A stretch of DNA of 63,546 nucleotides from Pedobacter sp. ASV19. GTDB taxonomy: Bacteria; Bacteroidota; Bacteroidia; Sphingobacteriales; Sphingobacteriaceae. The DNA lies in contig NZ_JAELTV010000001.1 in assembly GCF_016429005.1 (NCBI RefSeq), forward strand, positions 1 through 63,546. Reading direction: 5' to 3'. The translations under genes and the position numbers were made by a program. The notes below the pieces were generated by a model that saw only the letters and a list, made by a program, of their open reading frames with translations, searched no databases and was not told the DNA's origin. The first letter of the stretch is position 1. Every line of letters begins with the position of its first letter. Of the stretch, positions 28,570 through 38,381 are shown piece by piece.

Positions 28570-31336
28570 ATATAAATTTTTAGGGTTCCTGTTTTTGGCG
28601 GCACTATGTCTGCCATTAGCCTGTAAAACCCAACTGGATACACAACCATTAGCATTGGATCCGGCCGTGCGGACTGGCAAATTGCCTAATGGCTTTACCT
28701 ATTATATCCGCAAAAATAAAACGCCGGAAAAGCGGGTAACGATGTACCTGGCTGTTAAAGCAGGATCTATACTGGAAACCGATCAGCAAAGAGGCGTGGC
28801 CCATTTTGTAGAACACATGAGCTTTAACGGGACCAAACATTTTCCGAAAAAAGAGTTAATGGACTACCTGGAGCGATCCGGGGTACGTTTCGGCGCGGAT
28901 ATCAACGCCAATACGACACCTGACGAAACGGTATATCAATTGCCTTTGCCATCGGACCACCCGGAATTGCTGGCCAATGGTCTGCAAATTATGCGTGACT
29001 GGGCACAAGATGCCAATATTGAGGCGGAGGATGTAGAACACGAGCGCCATGTGATCCTGGAAGAAAAGCGGGTCCGAGAGGGACTTGCGCAACGTTTTCA
29101 GGAAAACAGTATTCCGTTGTATACCAATGGCTCCCGCTATGGTTCCCGGTTACCGATCGGGACGGAAGAGGTGCTGCTAAAAGTCACACCTGAGGAGATC
29201 CGCAGTTTTTACAAGGATTGGTACAGACCGGACCTGCAGGCTCTGATCGTTGTGGGCGACATCGATGTAGATCAAATGGAAAAAGACATCAAAGTCAAGT
29301 TTTCAGATCTGAAAAATCCTGAAAAGGAAAAAGAACGTACAATTTACCGTGCAGAACTGACCGGTAAAAACCAATATATGCAATTTATAGATCCTGAATT
29401 TGGCGGTATCTCTGTTGAAATCAGTATGAAGCAAAAAGCAGACACCGTTATTACGGCGGCAGATTACCGGGCCAATCTGCTGAAAAACCTTTTTGAACAA
29501 ATGTTGGCAACCAGGTTCAGGCAATTGCCTCTTGTTGGCATTGCGCCTATAACGGGTGGATTGAATTCTTTTTATGTGAATGTGACCACTAAACCAGCAG
29601 AGACTGAACCGGCATTGAAAAGTGTATGGCTGGAACTCCGCAAAATAGAAGAACAGGGATTTACCCAGGCAGAACTGGAGAGGGCCAAAAAAAGCTATTT
29701 GCAAAAAATGTCTGAAGGCTTAAAGGAAAAAGATAAAACAGCCTCAGATATACTGATCAAATCGTATCTCCAGCACTTTTTAACAGGCACGATTGCACCT
29801 GGAATAGTTAAAGATTATGAATTGACCAATACGTTGCTGCCGGATATCGATTTGAAGGAAATGAACGCGCAGATGAAGACCTATTTGAAAAATACGGACA
29901 GGGATATCATCGTAAAATCATCAGCAGCCAATAAAACATTTTTGCCAACTGAGGCGGCAATATTGAGCTGGATTGAAGACGTTTATGCCCAAAACCTCCC
30001 GCCATTTGTCGATGACGCACTTGATCTTCCTTTACTTAAAAACGAGCCAAAACCAGGAAAGATCACTGCTGAGGAAGATATCAAGGCAGGTGGACTACAA
30101 AAGATTACACTCGGTAACGGGATAAAGGTGATCCTGAAGAAAACAGACTTTCAAAATAACCAGATCCTGTTTCACGGTTTTGCAGAAGGAGGTACTTCTT
30201 TAGTTAGTGACGCAGACTATGAGAGTGCAATTTATGCCGCAAATATTATCGCTGCTGCGGGTGCGGGTAATTACGATGCCTTACAGCTGGGTAAGTTAAT
30301 GTCGGGTAAACAGGTGCAGGTCAGTCCGTTTATTGCGGACAATTACCAGGGATTTAATGGCAATACGACAAAAGAAGACCTCCCAGCTGCACTGGAACTG
30401 ATGTACGCTTATTTTACGGAGCCGCGTAAAAGCGAGGAGTCCTATCAAACGCTGATCGGCAGGAGCCGCGAAGCCCTGGCCAATAAAACGAATGATCCCA
30501 ATCAGGTTTTTACAGATACAGTAAATTTTGTGCTGGGGAACTATCACATACGCAGAAAACCGCAAAGCCTGGAACGCATCTCTTCGATTAACCTGGATAA
30601 AGCTTTTAGAATTTATCAGGATCGGTTTGCTGACGCGTCCGGTTTCACATTTTTCTTTGTAGGGAATCTGGATCTGAAGGCTATTAAGCCTTTGCTGGAG
30701 AAGTACCTGGGTGCTTTACCTGCTAAAGGGTTAAATGAAAAGGCCCGTGACCTGGGAATGAATATTCCTGCAGGTAGGATTACGAAGACAGTTTATAGCG
30801 GCTTTACTCAAAAAGCAAGTGTCATGCTGGTGTATTCAGGTGATTTCGATTATAATTTTGAAAATACGATTCAGATGAATGCCATTGCCGAGGCATTAAA
30901 AATTAGCCTGAACCAACGTCTGCGGGAAAAGGAAGGTGGTACTTATACGCCGAATGTGCAACTTAAGCTTTCCAAATATCTGAAAAAAAGGTTTAGCCTG
31001 ATCATCTCTTTTGATTGTGACCCGCAGAATGTAGAGAAGCTGATTGCCTCTGCACAGGACGAGGTAAACAAGATGAGGGTCTCGGGGCCATCGGCAGACA
31101 ATCTGCAGAAGTTTAAGGCAAGCCGAAAGGTTGGCCTGCAAACAGGAGCAACAAACAATGGATTTTGGCTGGATTATCTGGTTTCTCAGGAGATGAACAA
31201 AGAACCGCTAACTGAATTTTTTGATTACGATACTGCATTGAATAAAATTACAGTGAAATCGGTTCAGGAAGCTGCAGCCTCCTTTATTCAGGATAAGAAT
31301 TATATCAGGCTGGTACTGATGCCAGCAAAAAAATAA
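28559..31336 (+). CDS. M16-family zinc metallopeptidase lipoprotein (copy 2)
   Basis: A 925-residue M16 peptidase of exactly the same length as the copy at 9479. Lipobox PLAC (Cys22), zinc motif HFVEH (82-86) and a candidate third ligand in HVILEEK are retained. The C-terminal half is the non-catalytic M16 repeat. The start overlaps the MutS-like gene by 11 bp. Differences from copy 1 are spread over both halves, so the two enzymes may differ in peptide preference while retaining catalysis. Confidence 0.93.
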   Translation: MLIKYKFLGFLFLAALCLPLACKTQLDTQPLALDPAVRTGKLPNGFTYYIRKNKTPEKRVTMYLAVKAGSILETDQQRGVAHFVEHMSFNGTKHFPKKELMDYLERSGVRFGADINANTTPDETVYQLPLPSDHPELLANGLQIMRDWAQDANIEAEDVEHERHVILEEKRVREGLAQRFQENSIPLYTNGSRYGSRLPIGTEEVLLKVTPEEIRSFYKDWYRPDLQALIVVGDIDVDQMEKDIKVKFSDLKNPEKEKERTIYRAELTGKNQYMQFIDPEFGGISVEISMKQKADTVITAADYRANLLKNLFEQMLATRFRQLPLVGIAPITGGLNSFYVNVTTKPAETEPALKSVWLELRKIEEQGFTQAELERAKKSYLQKMSEGLKEKDKTASDILIKSYLQHFLTGTIAPGIVKDYELTNTLLPDIDLKEMNAQMKTYLKNTDRDIIVKSSAANKTFLPTEAAILSWIEDVYAQNLPPFVDDALDLPLLKNEPKPGKITAEEDIKAGGLQKITLGNGIKVILKKTDFQNNQILFHGFAEGGTSLVSDADYESAIYAANIIAAAGAGNYDALQLGKLMSGKQVQVSPFIADNYQGFNGNTTKEDLPAALELMYAYFTEPRKSEESYQTLIGRSREALANKTNDPNQVFTDTVNFVLGNYHIRRKPQSLERISSINLDKAFRIYQDRFADASGFTFFFVGNLDLKAIKPLLEKYLGALPAKGLNEKARDLGMNIPAGRITKTVYSGFTQKASVMLVYSGDFDYNFENTIQMNAIAEALKISLNQRLREKEGGTYTPNVQLKLSKYLKKRFSLIISFDCDPQNVEKLIASAQDEVNKMRVSGPSADNLQKFKASRKVGLQTGATNNGFWLDYLVSQEMNKEPLTEFFDYDTALNKITVKSVQEAAASFIQDKNYIRLVLMPAKK

Positions 31337-31346
31337 CGATTTAAAT

Positions 31347-33638
31347 ATGAAGAAAATCATACAAATAGCCAGGCTGGAGCTCAGCCTGCTATTTTATTCC
31401 CCCATTGCCTGGTTACTGATGATTGTGCTCTTTGTACAAATGAGTGTAGGCTTTACAGGTGTTATGCCCGGATTAGAAAGTGCAAAAAACATTCCTTTTT
31501 TAACCAGTTTTCTGTTTACCGATCCGCAGAAGATGGGGCTTCTTGTGCATATTTTGAACAGCTTGTACCTGTATATTCCATTGATCACCATGGGGATCAT
31601 CAGCAGGGAAACGAGTAGTGGGAGTATCAAATTATTGTATTCTTCCCCAGTAAAACTGAGCCAGGTCGTGTATGGAAAATTTGCTGCAATGCTGGCCTAT
31701 AATCTGGTAATTATAGGGGTTCTAAGTCTTTTCGTACTGGCGGCGGCCTTTTTTATTCCACATTTTGATTATCTACATATTCTGGTGGCCTTGTTCGCTG
31801 CTTTTTTATTGTTAAATGCCTATTCAGCGATCGGAATTTTTGTATCGAGTTTAACGACTTACCAGGCTGTAGCGGCTATTGGTACTTTTGTGGTGCTGGC
31901 CTTTATGAATTATATAGGAACAGTTGGACAGGGAATCGACGTGGTGCGCGACTTAACCTATAGTCTTTCCATGCCCAGCCGGGCAGCAAGTATGCTCGCC
32001 GGGTTGCTGAATACCCGTGATGTGTTGTATTATCTGGCCATTATTGGTATGTTTCTGGCTTTTACCATTACGAAGCTGAAATTGGAAAGAGTATCCAGGT
32101 CGGTCTTTCAGCAGGTATTCAGATATGTGCTTATTGTGTTGATTGGTTTAAGTGTGACCTATGTCAGCTCCCGTCAGCCATTGATTGCATATTATGATGC
32201 CACAGCGACTAAAACAAATACCATCACCAAAACCAGTCAGGAGATTCTTCAGAAAATGGGGAATGAACCGCTTGAGGTGACAGAGTACATCAATGGGATG
32301 GAAGGCTCTTACTGGGAATCAACGCCAAGTCAACGTATTGCAGACATTGCCCGCTGGGAACCTTATTTGCGTTTTAAACCCAATATCAAATTAAAATGGG
32401 TCTATTACAACGATACCATTCCTGGTATGGCAGCCGTACTGGCCGAGAGCAAAAAGACTTTTGAGGAGCTGGTTATTCATATGGCTAAATTGCAGAAGTT
32501 AAATCTCCGGAAATTTTTGAAGCCGGAAGAGATCCGGAAACAGATCGACCTGAGCGGTGAAAATGGGAGGTTAGTGATGCAGCTAAAGTATAAGGGCAAG
32601 GCGACTTTCTTACGGACGTTCCCGCCGCCTGATGCGGGTTTTTGGCCGCAGGAAGAGGTAAAAGCGGCGGCATTAAAAAGACTGATGCAGACCGCACCTA
32701 AAGTTGTGTTTGCTACAGATGGTTATCAGCGGAGTATCGGCAAATTGGGGGAAAGAAACTATAGGACTTTGGCCAATGAAAAGCTATCCAGCACTTCAAT
32801 GATCAACCATGGTTTTGACATAGACAGTGTATCCCTGGAGCATGGCGAGATCCCAGCAGATATTGCTGCACTGGTGATCGGAGATCCTAAAGTGGCTTTT
32901 AGTGCGGAAACTAAAGCAAAACTGGAGAAGTATATTGCCGAAGGGGGAAACCTGATCATCGCTGCCGAGCCTGGTAAACAAAGTATTGTTAACCCCTTAT
33001 TGGAACCGCTTGGTGTTAAAATGCTAAACGGAACAGTGGTTCAGCGGAGTAAAGAATATGCTTTCGACTTGGTTGCACCGGAACTAGCGGCCGGATCTGT
33101 GGCCATGGCTCCGGCTCTGCAGTTCTTGTTTCAGCAGAAAGCAGTAGTGTCTATGCCAGGTGCCGGGGCTTTAAGTTACGTCAATTCCGGGGCTTTTGCT
33201 ATCCACCCGCTTTTGATGACAGATGAGCAGAACAGCTGGATTAAAACGGGAAAATTTGCAGTAGATTCGGCAGCTTTAAATTTCGATGCCAAAGCAGGAG
33301 ACCAGCAAGGGAGTTTTCCAACTGCATTAATGCTCACCCGGCAGCTGAAAAACAGAGAACAGCGTATTGTGGTAACCAGTGATGCAGATTTTTTTAGTAA
33401 TGGAGAGTTGGCAAGGGGTAATATGAGCACGGTCAACGGCTATTTTGCCATGAAAATCTTTAGCTGGTTCACCTACGGCGAGTTCCCGGTAGAAATGAGC
33501 CGGCCGCGGCCAAAAGACAACAATACGACCTTAACCAAGGCCCGTGTAAAAATCATACAGGTCTTGTATTATGCTGTGATCCCGGGAGCAATGTTCCTGA
33601 TTGGAATGGTGGTGCTGATCCGCAGAAAACGTAAATAA
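31347..33638 (+). CDS. GldF-GldG fusion ABC transporter permease (copy 2, second paralogue)
   Basis: A 763-residue permease ending the second block, 10 bp after the M16 gene. It starts MKKIIQIARLELSLLFYSP, has an N-terminal ABC-2-like membrane domain, a GldG-like domain (EGGNLIIAAEPGKQ) and the RRKRK end. It aligns best with 12269-14557, including the shared GLLVHIL segment and NNTTLTKARVKIIQV near the C-terminus. No clear terminator hairpin is seen in the 60 bp before the next gene, so read-through into the phosphodiesterase gene is possible. Confidence 0.9.
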   Translation: MKKIIQIARLELSLLFYSPIAWLLMIVLFVQMSVGFTGVMPGLESAKNIPFLTSFLFTDPQKMGLLVHILNSLYLYIPLITMGIISRETSSGSIKLLYSSPVKLSQVVYGKFAAMLAYNLVIIGVLSLFVLAAAFFIPHFDYLHILVALFAAFLLLNAYSAIGIFVSSLTTYQAVAAIGTFVVLAFMNYIGTVGQGIDVVRDLTYSLSMPSRAASMLAGLLNTRDVLYYLAIIGMFLAFTITKLKLERVSRSVFQQVFRYVLIVLIGLSVTYVSSRQPLIAYYDATATKTNTITKTSQEILQKMGNEPLEVTEYINGMEGSYWESTPSQRIADIARWEPYLRFKPNIKLKWVYYNDTIPGMAAVLAESKKTFEELVIHMAKLQKLNLRKFLKPEEIRKQIDLSGENGRLVMQLKYKGKATFLRTFPPPDAGFWPQEEVKAAALKRLMQTAPKVVFATDGYQRSIGKLGERNYRTLANEKLSSTSMINHGFDIDSVSLEHGEIPADIAALVIGDPKVAFSAETKAKLEKYIAEGGNLIIAAEPGKQSIVNPLLEPLGVKMLNGTVVQRSKEYAFDLVAPELAAGSVAMAPALQFLFQQKAVVSMPGAGALSYVNSGAFAIHPLLMTDEQNSWIKTGKFAVDSAALNFDAKAGDQQGSFPTALMLTRQLKNREQRIVVTSDADFFSNGELARGNMSTVNGYFAMKIFSWFTYGEFPVEMSRPRPKDNNTTLTKARVKIIQVLYYAVIPGAMFLIGMVVLIRRKRK

Positions 33639-33698
33639 TAGGCTATCCGGATTACCTCTTTTTCAAAGAATAGTTGTCCATAGTAGAAAACATACTAT

Positions 33699-34523
33699 AT
33701 GAACATTAAAAAAATCATTCTGTCTATTCCTGTGGGTTTATATTGCCTTACGGCCTTTGGCCAGCAGTCTTCGGCAACATTACCAAAATGTAAAAATGGA
33801 TTTGTGGTTGTTGCACACCGCGGAAGCCATCTGGTTAAGCCGGAAAATACCGTTGCAGCCATTGAAGATGCCATTCGGCTTGGGGCAGATTATGTGGAGA
33901 TCGACCTGAGAACCACTAAAGATGGTCATCTGATGCTGAGCCATAATGAAACAGTAGACGGCAGGACCAATGGAAAAGGCTTGGTAAGTGAGATGACCTG
34001 GGAGGAGATCTCAAAGCTCTCTGTAAACAGTACAGATGGTCAGATGTATAAGATTCCGACCTTCAAAGAAGCCCTGAAAGCTTGTAAGGGAAAGATCAAT
34101 ATCTATCTTGATTTTAAAGACGCGGATGCCGCACAGGCCTATCAGGAAATTGCAGAGCAGGGGATGGAAAAGAGCATCCTGGTTTATTTAAATAAAGCTG
34201 GTCAATATGAAGCCTGGAGAAAAACAGCTCCTCAGATGCCACTCATGGGGCGTTTGCCTGAAAATGTACATACCAGAGAAGAGCTGAAGGCCTTTCTGAG
34301 CACGACCTCTTTGAAAGCGGTGGATAAAGCATCAGGCGCGGAGCTTTTGGCGGCGCTGAAAGCAGAGGGCGTTAGTGTTTTCCTCGATGCGCAAAGCAAG
34401 GATGAAAATCCGGCAAAATGGAAGGCGCTGATGCACGAAGATGTACAGGGGCTTCAAACAGACCATCCAGAAGCATTGATTGGTTATCTGAACCAGAACG
34501 GATGGCGCAACGGTCTTAAATAA
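33699..34523 (+). CDS. Glycerophosphodiester phosphodiesterase family protein, exported
   Basis: A 274-residue protein with a signal peptide ending near AFGQQ. Catalytic motifs of the GDPD family are clear: HRGS...KPENT, the metal-binding VEIDLRTTKDG and the second histidine in LSHNETVDGRT. The enzyme hydrolyses glycerophosphodiesters from phospholipids to glycerol 3-phosphate and an alcohol, here in the periplasm or at the surface. The glycerol genes glpF, glpK and glpD lie a few kilobases downstream on the opposite strand, which fits use of glycerol-type products. A small inverted repeat (ATAGTA at 33680, TACTAT at 33693) sits right before the start codon. Confidence 0.92.
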   Translation: MNIKKIILSIPVGLYCLTAFGQQSSATLPKCKNGFVVVAHRGSHLVKPENTVAAIEDAIRLGADYVEIDLRTTKDGHLMLSHNETVDGRTNGKGLVSEMTWEEISKLSVNSTDGQMYKIPTFKEALKACKGKINIYLDFKDADAAQAYQEIAEQGMEKSILVYLNKAGQYEAWRKTAPQMPLMGRLPENVHTREELKAFLSTTSLKAVDKASGAELLAALKAEGVSVFLDAQSKDENPAKWKALMHEDVQGLQTDHPEALIGYLNQNGWRNGLK

Positions 34524-34543
34524 TAAAATACTGAGCTTTTATA

Positions 34544-34578
34544 GCTGCGGTGGAAGCGATTTCTGCCGCAGCATTTTT
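34544..34578 (+). terminator. Rho-independent terminator after the phosphodiesterase gene
   Basis: GCTGCGG (34544-34550) pairs with CCGCAGC (34566-34572) and is followed by ATTTTT. The stem is short but GC-rich and lies 20 bp after the stop codon. Confidence 0.65.
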
Positions 34579-34583
34579 AGGTG

Positions 34584-34699
34584 CAAACGTTTGTGTGCTC
34601 ATTCTGCATCTTTCAGTCCAATCTTAGTGGAGGCCGGCCCCGGTATCTGGTCATTCGAGGCATAAAATGAAGATATGTGTCCGTTTGGTCAAACGTTTG
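34584..34699 (+). promoter_or_regulatory. Pair of LacI-type operator palindromes
   Basis: The perfect 10-bp palindrome CAAACGTTTG occurs at 34584-34593 and again at 34690-34699 in the gene-free stretch 34524-34829. A central CG in such a palindrome is typical of LacI/GalR-family operators. The centres are 106 bp apart, close to ten helical turns, as suits a looping repressor. They lie upstream of the sugar transporter at 34830. No LacI-family gene is in this window, so the regulator would be elsewhere. The rest of this intergenic stretch holds the terminator at 34544 and a promoter candidate at 34799. Confidence 0.6.
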
Positions 34700-34798
34700 C
34701 GTAGTATTCTTTCCATTGCTTTGTTTTATATTGGGGCAATTATCCCTACTTTAAAGGATTATCCGTTTTAAACCCTGAAATAGATCGGAAAAACTGAA

Positions 34799-34806
34799 TA
34801 TATTTG
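34799..34806 (+). promoter_or_regulatory. Candidate -7 promoter box for the sugar transporter
   Basis: TATATTTG matches the Bacteroidota -7 consensus TAnnTTTG exactly. It would place the transcript start about 15 bp before the ATG at 34830. No convincing TTG -33 element is present at 19-21 bp upstream, so this is only a candidate, possibly activator dependent. Confidence 0.35.
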
Positions 34807-34829
34807 AATTCAAGAACCTAAACTTAAAA

Positions 34830-36101
34830 ATGATACCTAAACCAACAACCACCAAAACAGCTCCGGGCTTTACATTGAACCCAATCGTTATCATTGGCGC
34901 CTTATTCTTTATTTTCGGTTTTGTAACCTGGCTCAATTCCGTATTGATCCCTTACCTGAAACTGGCCTGCGAACTCAATAACTTTGAATCCTATTTGGTG
35001 GCCTTTGCTTTTTATATTTCTTACCTGGTGATGGCCATTCCATCTTCCTGGGTATTGAAAGCAACGGGATTTAAAAAAGGGATGGCTGTTGGATTGGTGG
35101 TGATGGCTGTGGGGGCACTTGTTTTTATTCCGGCTGCAAAAACCCGGACCTATGAATTGTTCCTGCTGGGGCTGTTTATCCAGGGTACAGGCCTTGCGAT
35201 CCTTCAGACCGCATCTAACCCCTATATCACGATCCTCGGTGCACCTGAGAGTGCGGCAAAGCGGATCAGTATCATGGGGATCTGTAATAAAGTTGCTGGC
35301 GCAATAGCGCCGATTGCACTTGGAACGGTAGCCTTGAAAGATGCAGACGGAATTAAAGCTAAAATTGCCAGTATGACGGCCCTGGATAAAGCGACTGAGC
35401 TGAACACCCTGGCCGAACGCGTGATTTTACCTTATATCATTATTGTTGTTGTGCTGATCATTCTTGCGGTATTGGTTTATCTGTCCAGCTTGCCGGAGAT
35501 TGATACCGATAAAGAAGACGAGGCTGTGGCAGCAGCAAACACCAATAAAACCAGTATTATGCAGTTTCCGCACTTGTTGCTGGGTGTATTAACCGTATTC
35601 ATTTATGTTGGGGTAGAGGTGATGGCAGGAGATACCATCATCAGTTATGGTGCTTCACAAGGCATAGCCTTATCTACAGCCAAATTCTTCACAACGTGCA
35701 CCTTAGTGGCCATGATTGTGGGTTACCTGATTGGTATCGTCTGTATTCCAAAATATTTATCGCAGGAAAAGGCCATGAAGGTTTTTGCCCTGATCGGTGT
35801 AGTTTTTGTATTACTGGCCCTGTTTACACACGGCTATGCTTCTGTATTGTTTATAGCCCTTTTAGGTTTGGCCAATTCACTAATGTGGCCGGCCATCTGG
35901 CCTTTAGCCCTGGCTGGCCTGGGAAGATTTACCAAAATCGGATCTTCTTTGCTGATCATGGGGATCGCCGGAGGAGCCATTATCCCTTTAATTTACGGTC
36001 GTCTGGCAGATGTCGTTAATCCTCAGCAAGCCTACTGGATCATGGTGCCTTGCTACCTGTTTATCTGGTACTATGCAGCCAGAGGCCATAAAGCCAAATA
36101 A
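34830..36101 (+). CDS. FucP-type sugar MFS transporter
   Basis: A 423-residue inner-membrane protein with about twelve hydrophobic helices. The N-terminal motif FGFVTWLNSVLIPYLK and the segments LQTASNPYITILG and GICNKVAGAIAP are characteristic of the fucose/glucose/galactose:proton symporter (FHS) family. It should import a monosaccharide by proton symport. The two CAAACGTTTG palindromes upstream suggest LacI-type repression. Its last 31 bp overlap the end of the convergent glpF gene. Confidence 0.9.
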   Translation: MIPKPTTTKTAPGFTLNPIVIIGALFFIFGFVTWLNSVLIPYLKLACELNNFESYLVAFAFYISYLVMAIPSSWVLKATGFKKGMAVGLVVMAVGALVFIPAAKTRTYELFLLGLFIQGTGLAILQTASNPYITILGAPESAAKRISIMGICNKVAGAIAPIALGTVALKDADGIKAKIASMTALDKATELNTLAERVILPYIIIVVVLIILAVLVYLSSLPEIDTDKEDEAVAAANTNKTSIMQFPHLLLGVLTVFIYVGVEVMAGDTIISYGASQGIALSTAKFFTTCTLVAMIVGYLIGIVCIPKYLSQEKAMKVFALIGVVFVLLALFTHGYASVLFIALLGLANSLMWPAIWPLALAGLGRFTKIGSSLLIMGIAGGAIIPLIYGRLADVVNPQQAYWIMVPCYLFIWYYAARGHKAK

Positions 36102-36811
36102 ACGGCTGCAGCGATGGCTGCTCCGATAACAGGGCCAGCGACAGGGATCCAGGCATAAGCCCAGTCGCTGCCACCTTTGCCTTTTATAGGTAGGATGGCA
36201 TGCATGATACGCGGGCCAAGATCTCTGACCGGATTGATGGCATAGCCTGTGGTTCCACCCAGGGAAAGACCAATGACCCAAACCACGAAAGCGACAGGAA
36301 TAGCGCCAACTGAACCCAGGCCAATGGGCGTTTTCTGCGGGGTAATCTCTGCGCCTGTTATGTAGAAGACTGTAAATACCAGCACAAATGCCCCAATAAT
36401 CTCACTGATCATATTGGAGGTGTAATTGCGTATCGCAGGACTGGTGCAGAATACTGCCAGGATAGAGGCCGGCGGATTATCCCGGTTGAAATGATCGCGG
36501 TACATGACCCATACCAGGAAAGCACCAGCTGCAGCGCCCAGGAGTTGTGCGGTTACATAGGGCAATACAAGGGCCCAGGCAAATTTGCCAGCGATGGCCA
36601 GCCCAATGCTGACGGCAGGGTTTAAATGGGCGCCACTATAAGGGGCTGCAACAGTAACTCCAACAAAAACAGCGAGACCCCAAGCCGTGGTAATGACCAT
36701 CCAGCCGCTGTTATTGCCTTTGGTATCTTTTAAAACAACATTGGCGACTACGCCATCTCCAAGTAGGATCAGCAGGAAGGTGCCTATAAATTCGGCAATA
36801 AAAGGAGACAT
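36071..36811 (-). CDS. glpF: Glycerol facilitator, MIP/aquaporin family
   Basis: A 246-residue channel with six membrane helices, passing glycerol across the inner membrane. The first pore motif is canonical (HLNPAV, N64-A66). The second is NPV rather than NPA (INPVRDLGPR, N193-V195), with the conserved arginine and the aspartate that marks glycerol-type channels kept. The gene is the last of a minus-strand glpD-glpK-glpF operon, starting 29 bp after glpK. Its 3-prime end overlaps that of the convergent sugar transporter by 31 bp, so there is no intergenic terminator. Confidence 0.93.
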   Translation of the reverse strand: MSPFIAEFIGTFLLILLGDGVVANVVLKDTKGNNSGWMVITTAWGLAVFVGVTVAAPYSGAHLNPAVSIGLAIAGKFAWALVLPYVTAQLLGAAAGAFLVWVMYRDHFNRDNPPASILAVFCTSPAIRNYTSNMISEIIGAFVLVFTVFYITGAEITPQKTPIGLGSVGAIPVAFVVWVIGLSLGGTTGYAINPVRDLGPRIMHAILPIKGKGGSDWAYAWIPVAGPVIGAAIAAAVYLALWPLAA

Positions 36812-36840
36812 ACCTATAGAATTTAATGATAATACCTAAA

Positions 36841-38349
36841 CTATTCTGAATCCGGAAGCTCGTCTGTCCAGGATTGTGCGGTGTGGATTGCTCTTTCCCA
36901 TCCTTTTATCCCTTTTTTGATCTGCTCCGGATCTCCTGCTGGCAGGAATTCTTTTTCCGTGGCCCAAAGCTGCTGGATCTCTTCGACGCTGTTCCAGTAA
37001 CCCACGGCCAGACCTGCCAGATAAGCGGCGCCCAGCGCTGTAGTTTCTACTACGGTGGGCCGGATCACTTTACAGCCCAGGAGATCGGCCTGGAACTGCA
37101 TCAGCAGATCATTGGCTGTAGCGCCACCGTCTACCCTCAGCTCTTTAATTTCCATCTCCGAATCTGCTTCCATTGCCTTAAGTACATCCCTGGTCTGGTA
37201 AGCAATAGCCTCAATAGCCGCGCGGGCAATATGTCCAGCTGTGGTACCCCTGCTCAAACCAACTATGGTTCCCCGAACGTCCGGCTTCCAGTATGGAGCG
37301 CCCAGTCCGGCAAAAGCAGGCACAAAATAAACGCCTTGTGTATCGCCAACCCCTAAAGCCAGCCGTTCTACATCTGCGGCGGTCTTAATAATGCCCAGGC
37401 CATCGCGAAGCCACTGAACTGCGGCTCCGGCAATGAAAATACTGCCTTCAAAAGCATACTGGATCTGGCCGTTGATCTTCCAGGCAACGGTGGTCAGCAG
37501 GTTGTTCTTTGAGGCTATGAATTCTTTTCCAATGTTCATCAGCATAAAACACCCGGTACCATAGGTGTTCTTTACCATGGCTTTTTCAATGCACATCTGG
37601 CCAAAAAGAGCAGCATGCTGATCCCCGGCTATGCCTGCAATTGGAATCTTTGAAGCAAATATAGTGGTGGCCGTCTGACCATAAATCTCGCTGGACTGCT
37701 TCACTTCCGGGAGCATGTTTTTTGGTACATCCAATAAAGCCAGCAATTCATCATCCCATTGCTGGGTCCGGATGTTAAACAACATGGTCCGGCTCGCGTT
37801 GGTCACGTCTGTAACATGAGTTCGGCCCCGGGTAAACTTCCAGACCAGCCAGCTGTCTACCGTTCCAAAAGCCAGTTCACCAGCTTTGGCCTTATCCCGC
37901 GCACCTTCCACGTTGTCCAGAATCCATTTGATTTTGGAGCCGGAGAAATAAGCGTCGACGACCAGTCCGGTTTTAGAACGGATCAACTCTGTTTTGCCCG
38001 CCTCTTTTAATTCATCACAAAAAGCAGCAGTGCGGCGGTCTTGCCATACGATGGCATTATAAATCGGCTCTCCCGTAGTTCTGTCCCAGACAATCGTCGT
38101 TTCGCGCTGATTGGTGATGCCTATAGCTTTGATATTGGTTCCGTTGATGCCCAGTTTTACGGTCGCTTCAGCCGCTACTCCGGCTTGCGTAGACCAAATT
38201 TCATTGGGGTCATGTTCCACCCAACCCGATTGGGGGAAAATTTGTCTGAACTCTTTCTGAGCCACAGATTTGATCTGGCCATTGTGGTCAAAGACAATGG
38301 CGCGGGAACTGGTTGTGCCCTGGTCCAGGGCCAGAATATAAGATTCCAT
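36841..38349 (-). CDS. glpK: Glycerol kinase
   Basis: A 502-residue FGGY-family kinase that phosphorylates glycerol to glycerol 3-phosphate. The start ATG at 38349 yields [18 protein letters not shown], the usual N-terminus with the phosphate-binding loop; the open frame up to 38454 is ignored because it has no family similarity and overlaps glpD. Other landmarks are [18 protein letters not shown], the substrate-binding region [13 protein letters not shown], and [12 protein letters not shown]. Length matches the family (about 500). It lies 32 bp after glpD and upstream of glpF, forming one operon. Confidence 0.97.
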   Translation of the reverse strand: MESYILALDQGTTSSRAIVFDHNGQIKSVAQKEFRQIFPQSGWVEHDPNEIWSTQAGVAAEATVKLGINGTNIKAIGITNQRETTIVWDRTTGEPIYNAIVWQDRRTAAFCDELKEAGKTELIRSKTGLVVDAYFSGSKIKWILDNVEGARDKAKAGELAFGTVDSWLVWKFTRGRTHVTDVTNASRTMLFNIRTQQWDDELLALLDVPKNMLPEVKQSSEIYGQTATTIFASKIPIAGIAGDQHAALFGQMCIEKAMVKNTYGTGCFMLMNIGKEFIASKNNLLTTVAWKINGQIQYAFEGSIFIAGAAVQWLRDGLGIIKTAADVERLALGVGDTQGVYFVPAFAGLGAPYWKPDVRGTIVGLSRGTTAGHIARAAIEAIAYQTRDVLKAMEADSEMEIKELRVDGGATANDLLMQFQADLLGCKVIRPTVVETTALGAAYLAGLAVGYWNSVEEIQQLWATEKEFLPAGDPEQIKKGIKGWERAIHTAQSWTDELPDSE

Positions 38350-38381
38350 GATATCAGGTTTATACAGGTTAAATGATTTGT

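Noticed and set aside
36874-37356. 160-codon open frame opposite glpK
   Set aside because: It is a shadow frame on the antisense strand of a clear glycerol kinase gene with no family features.
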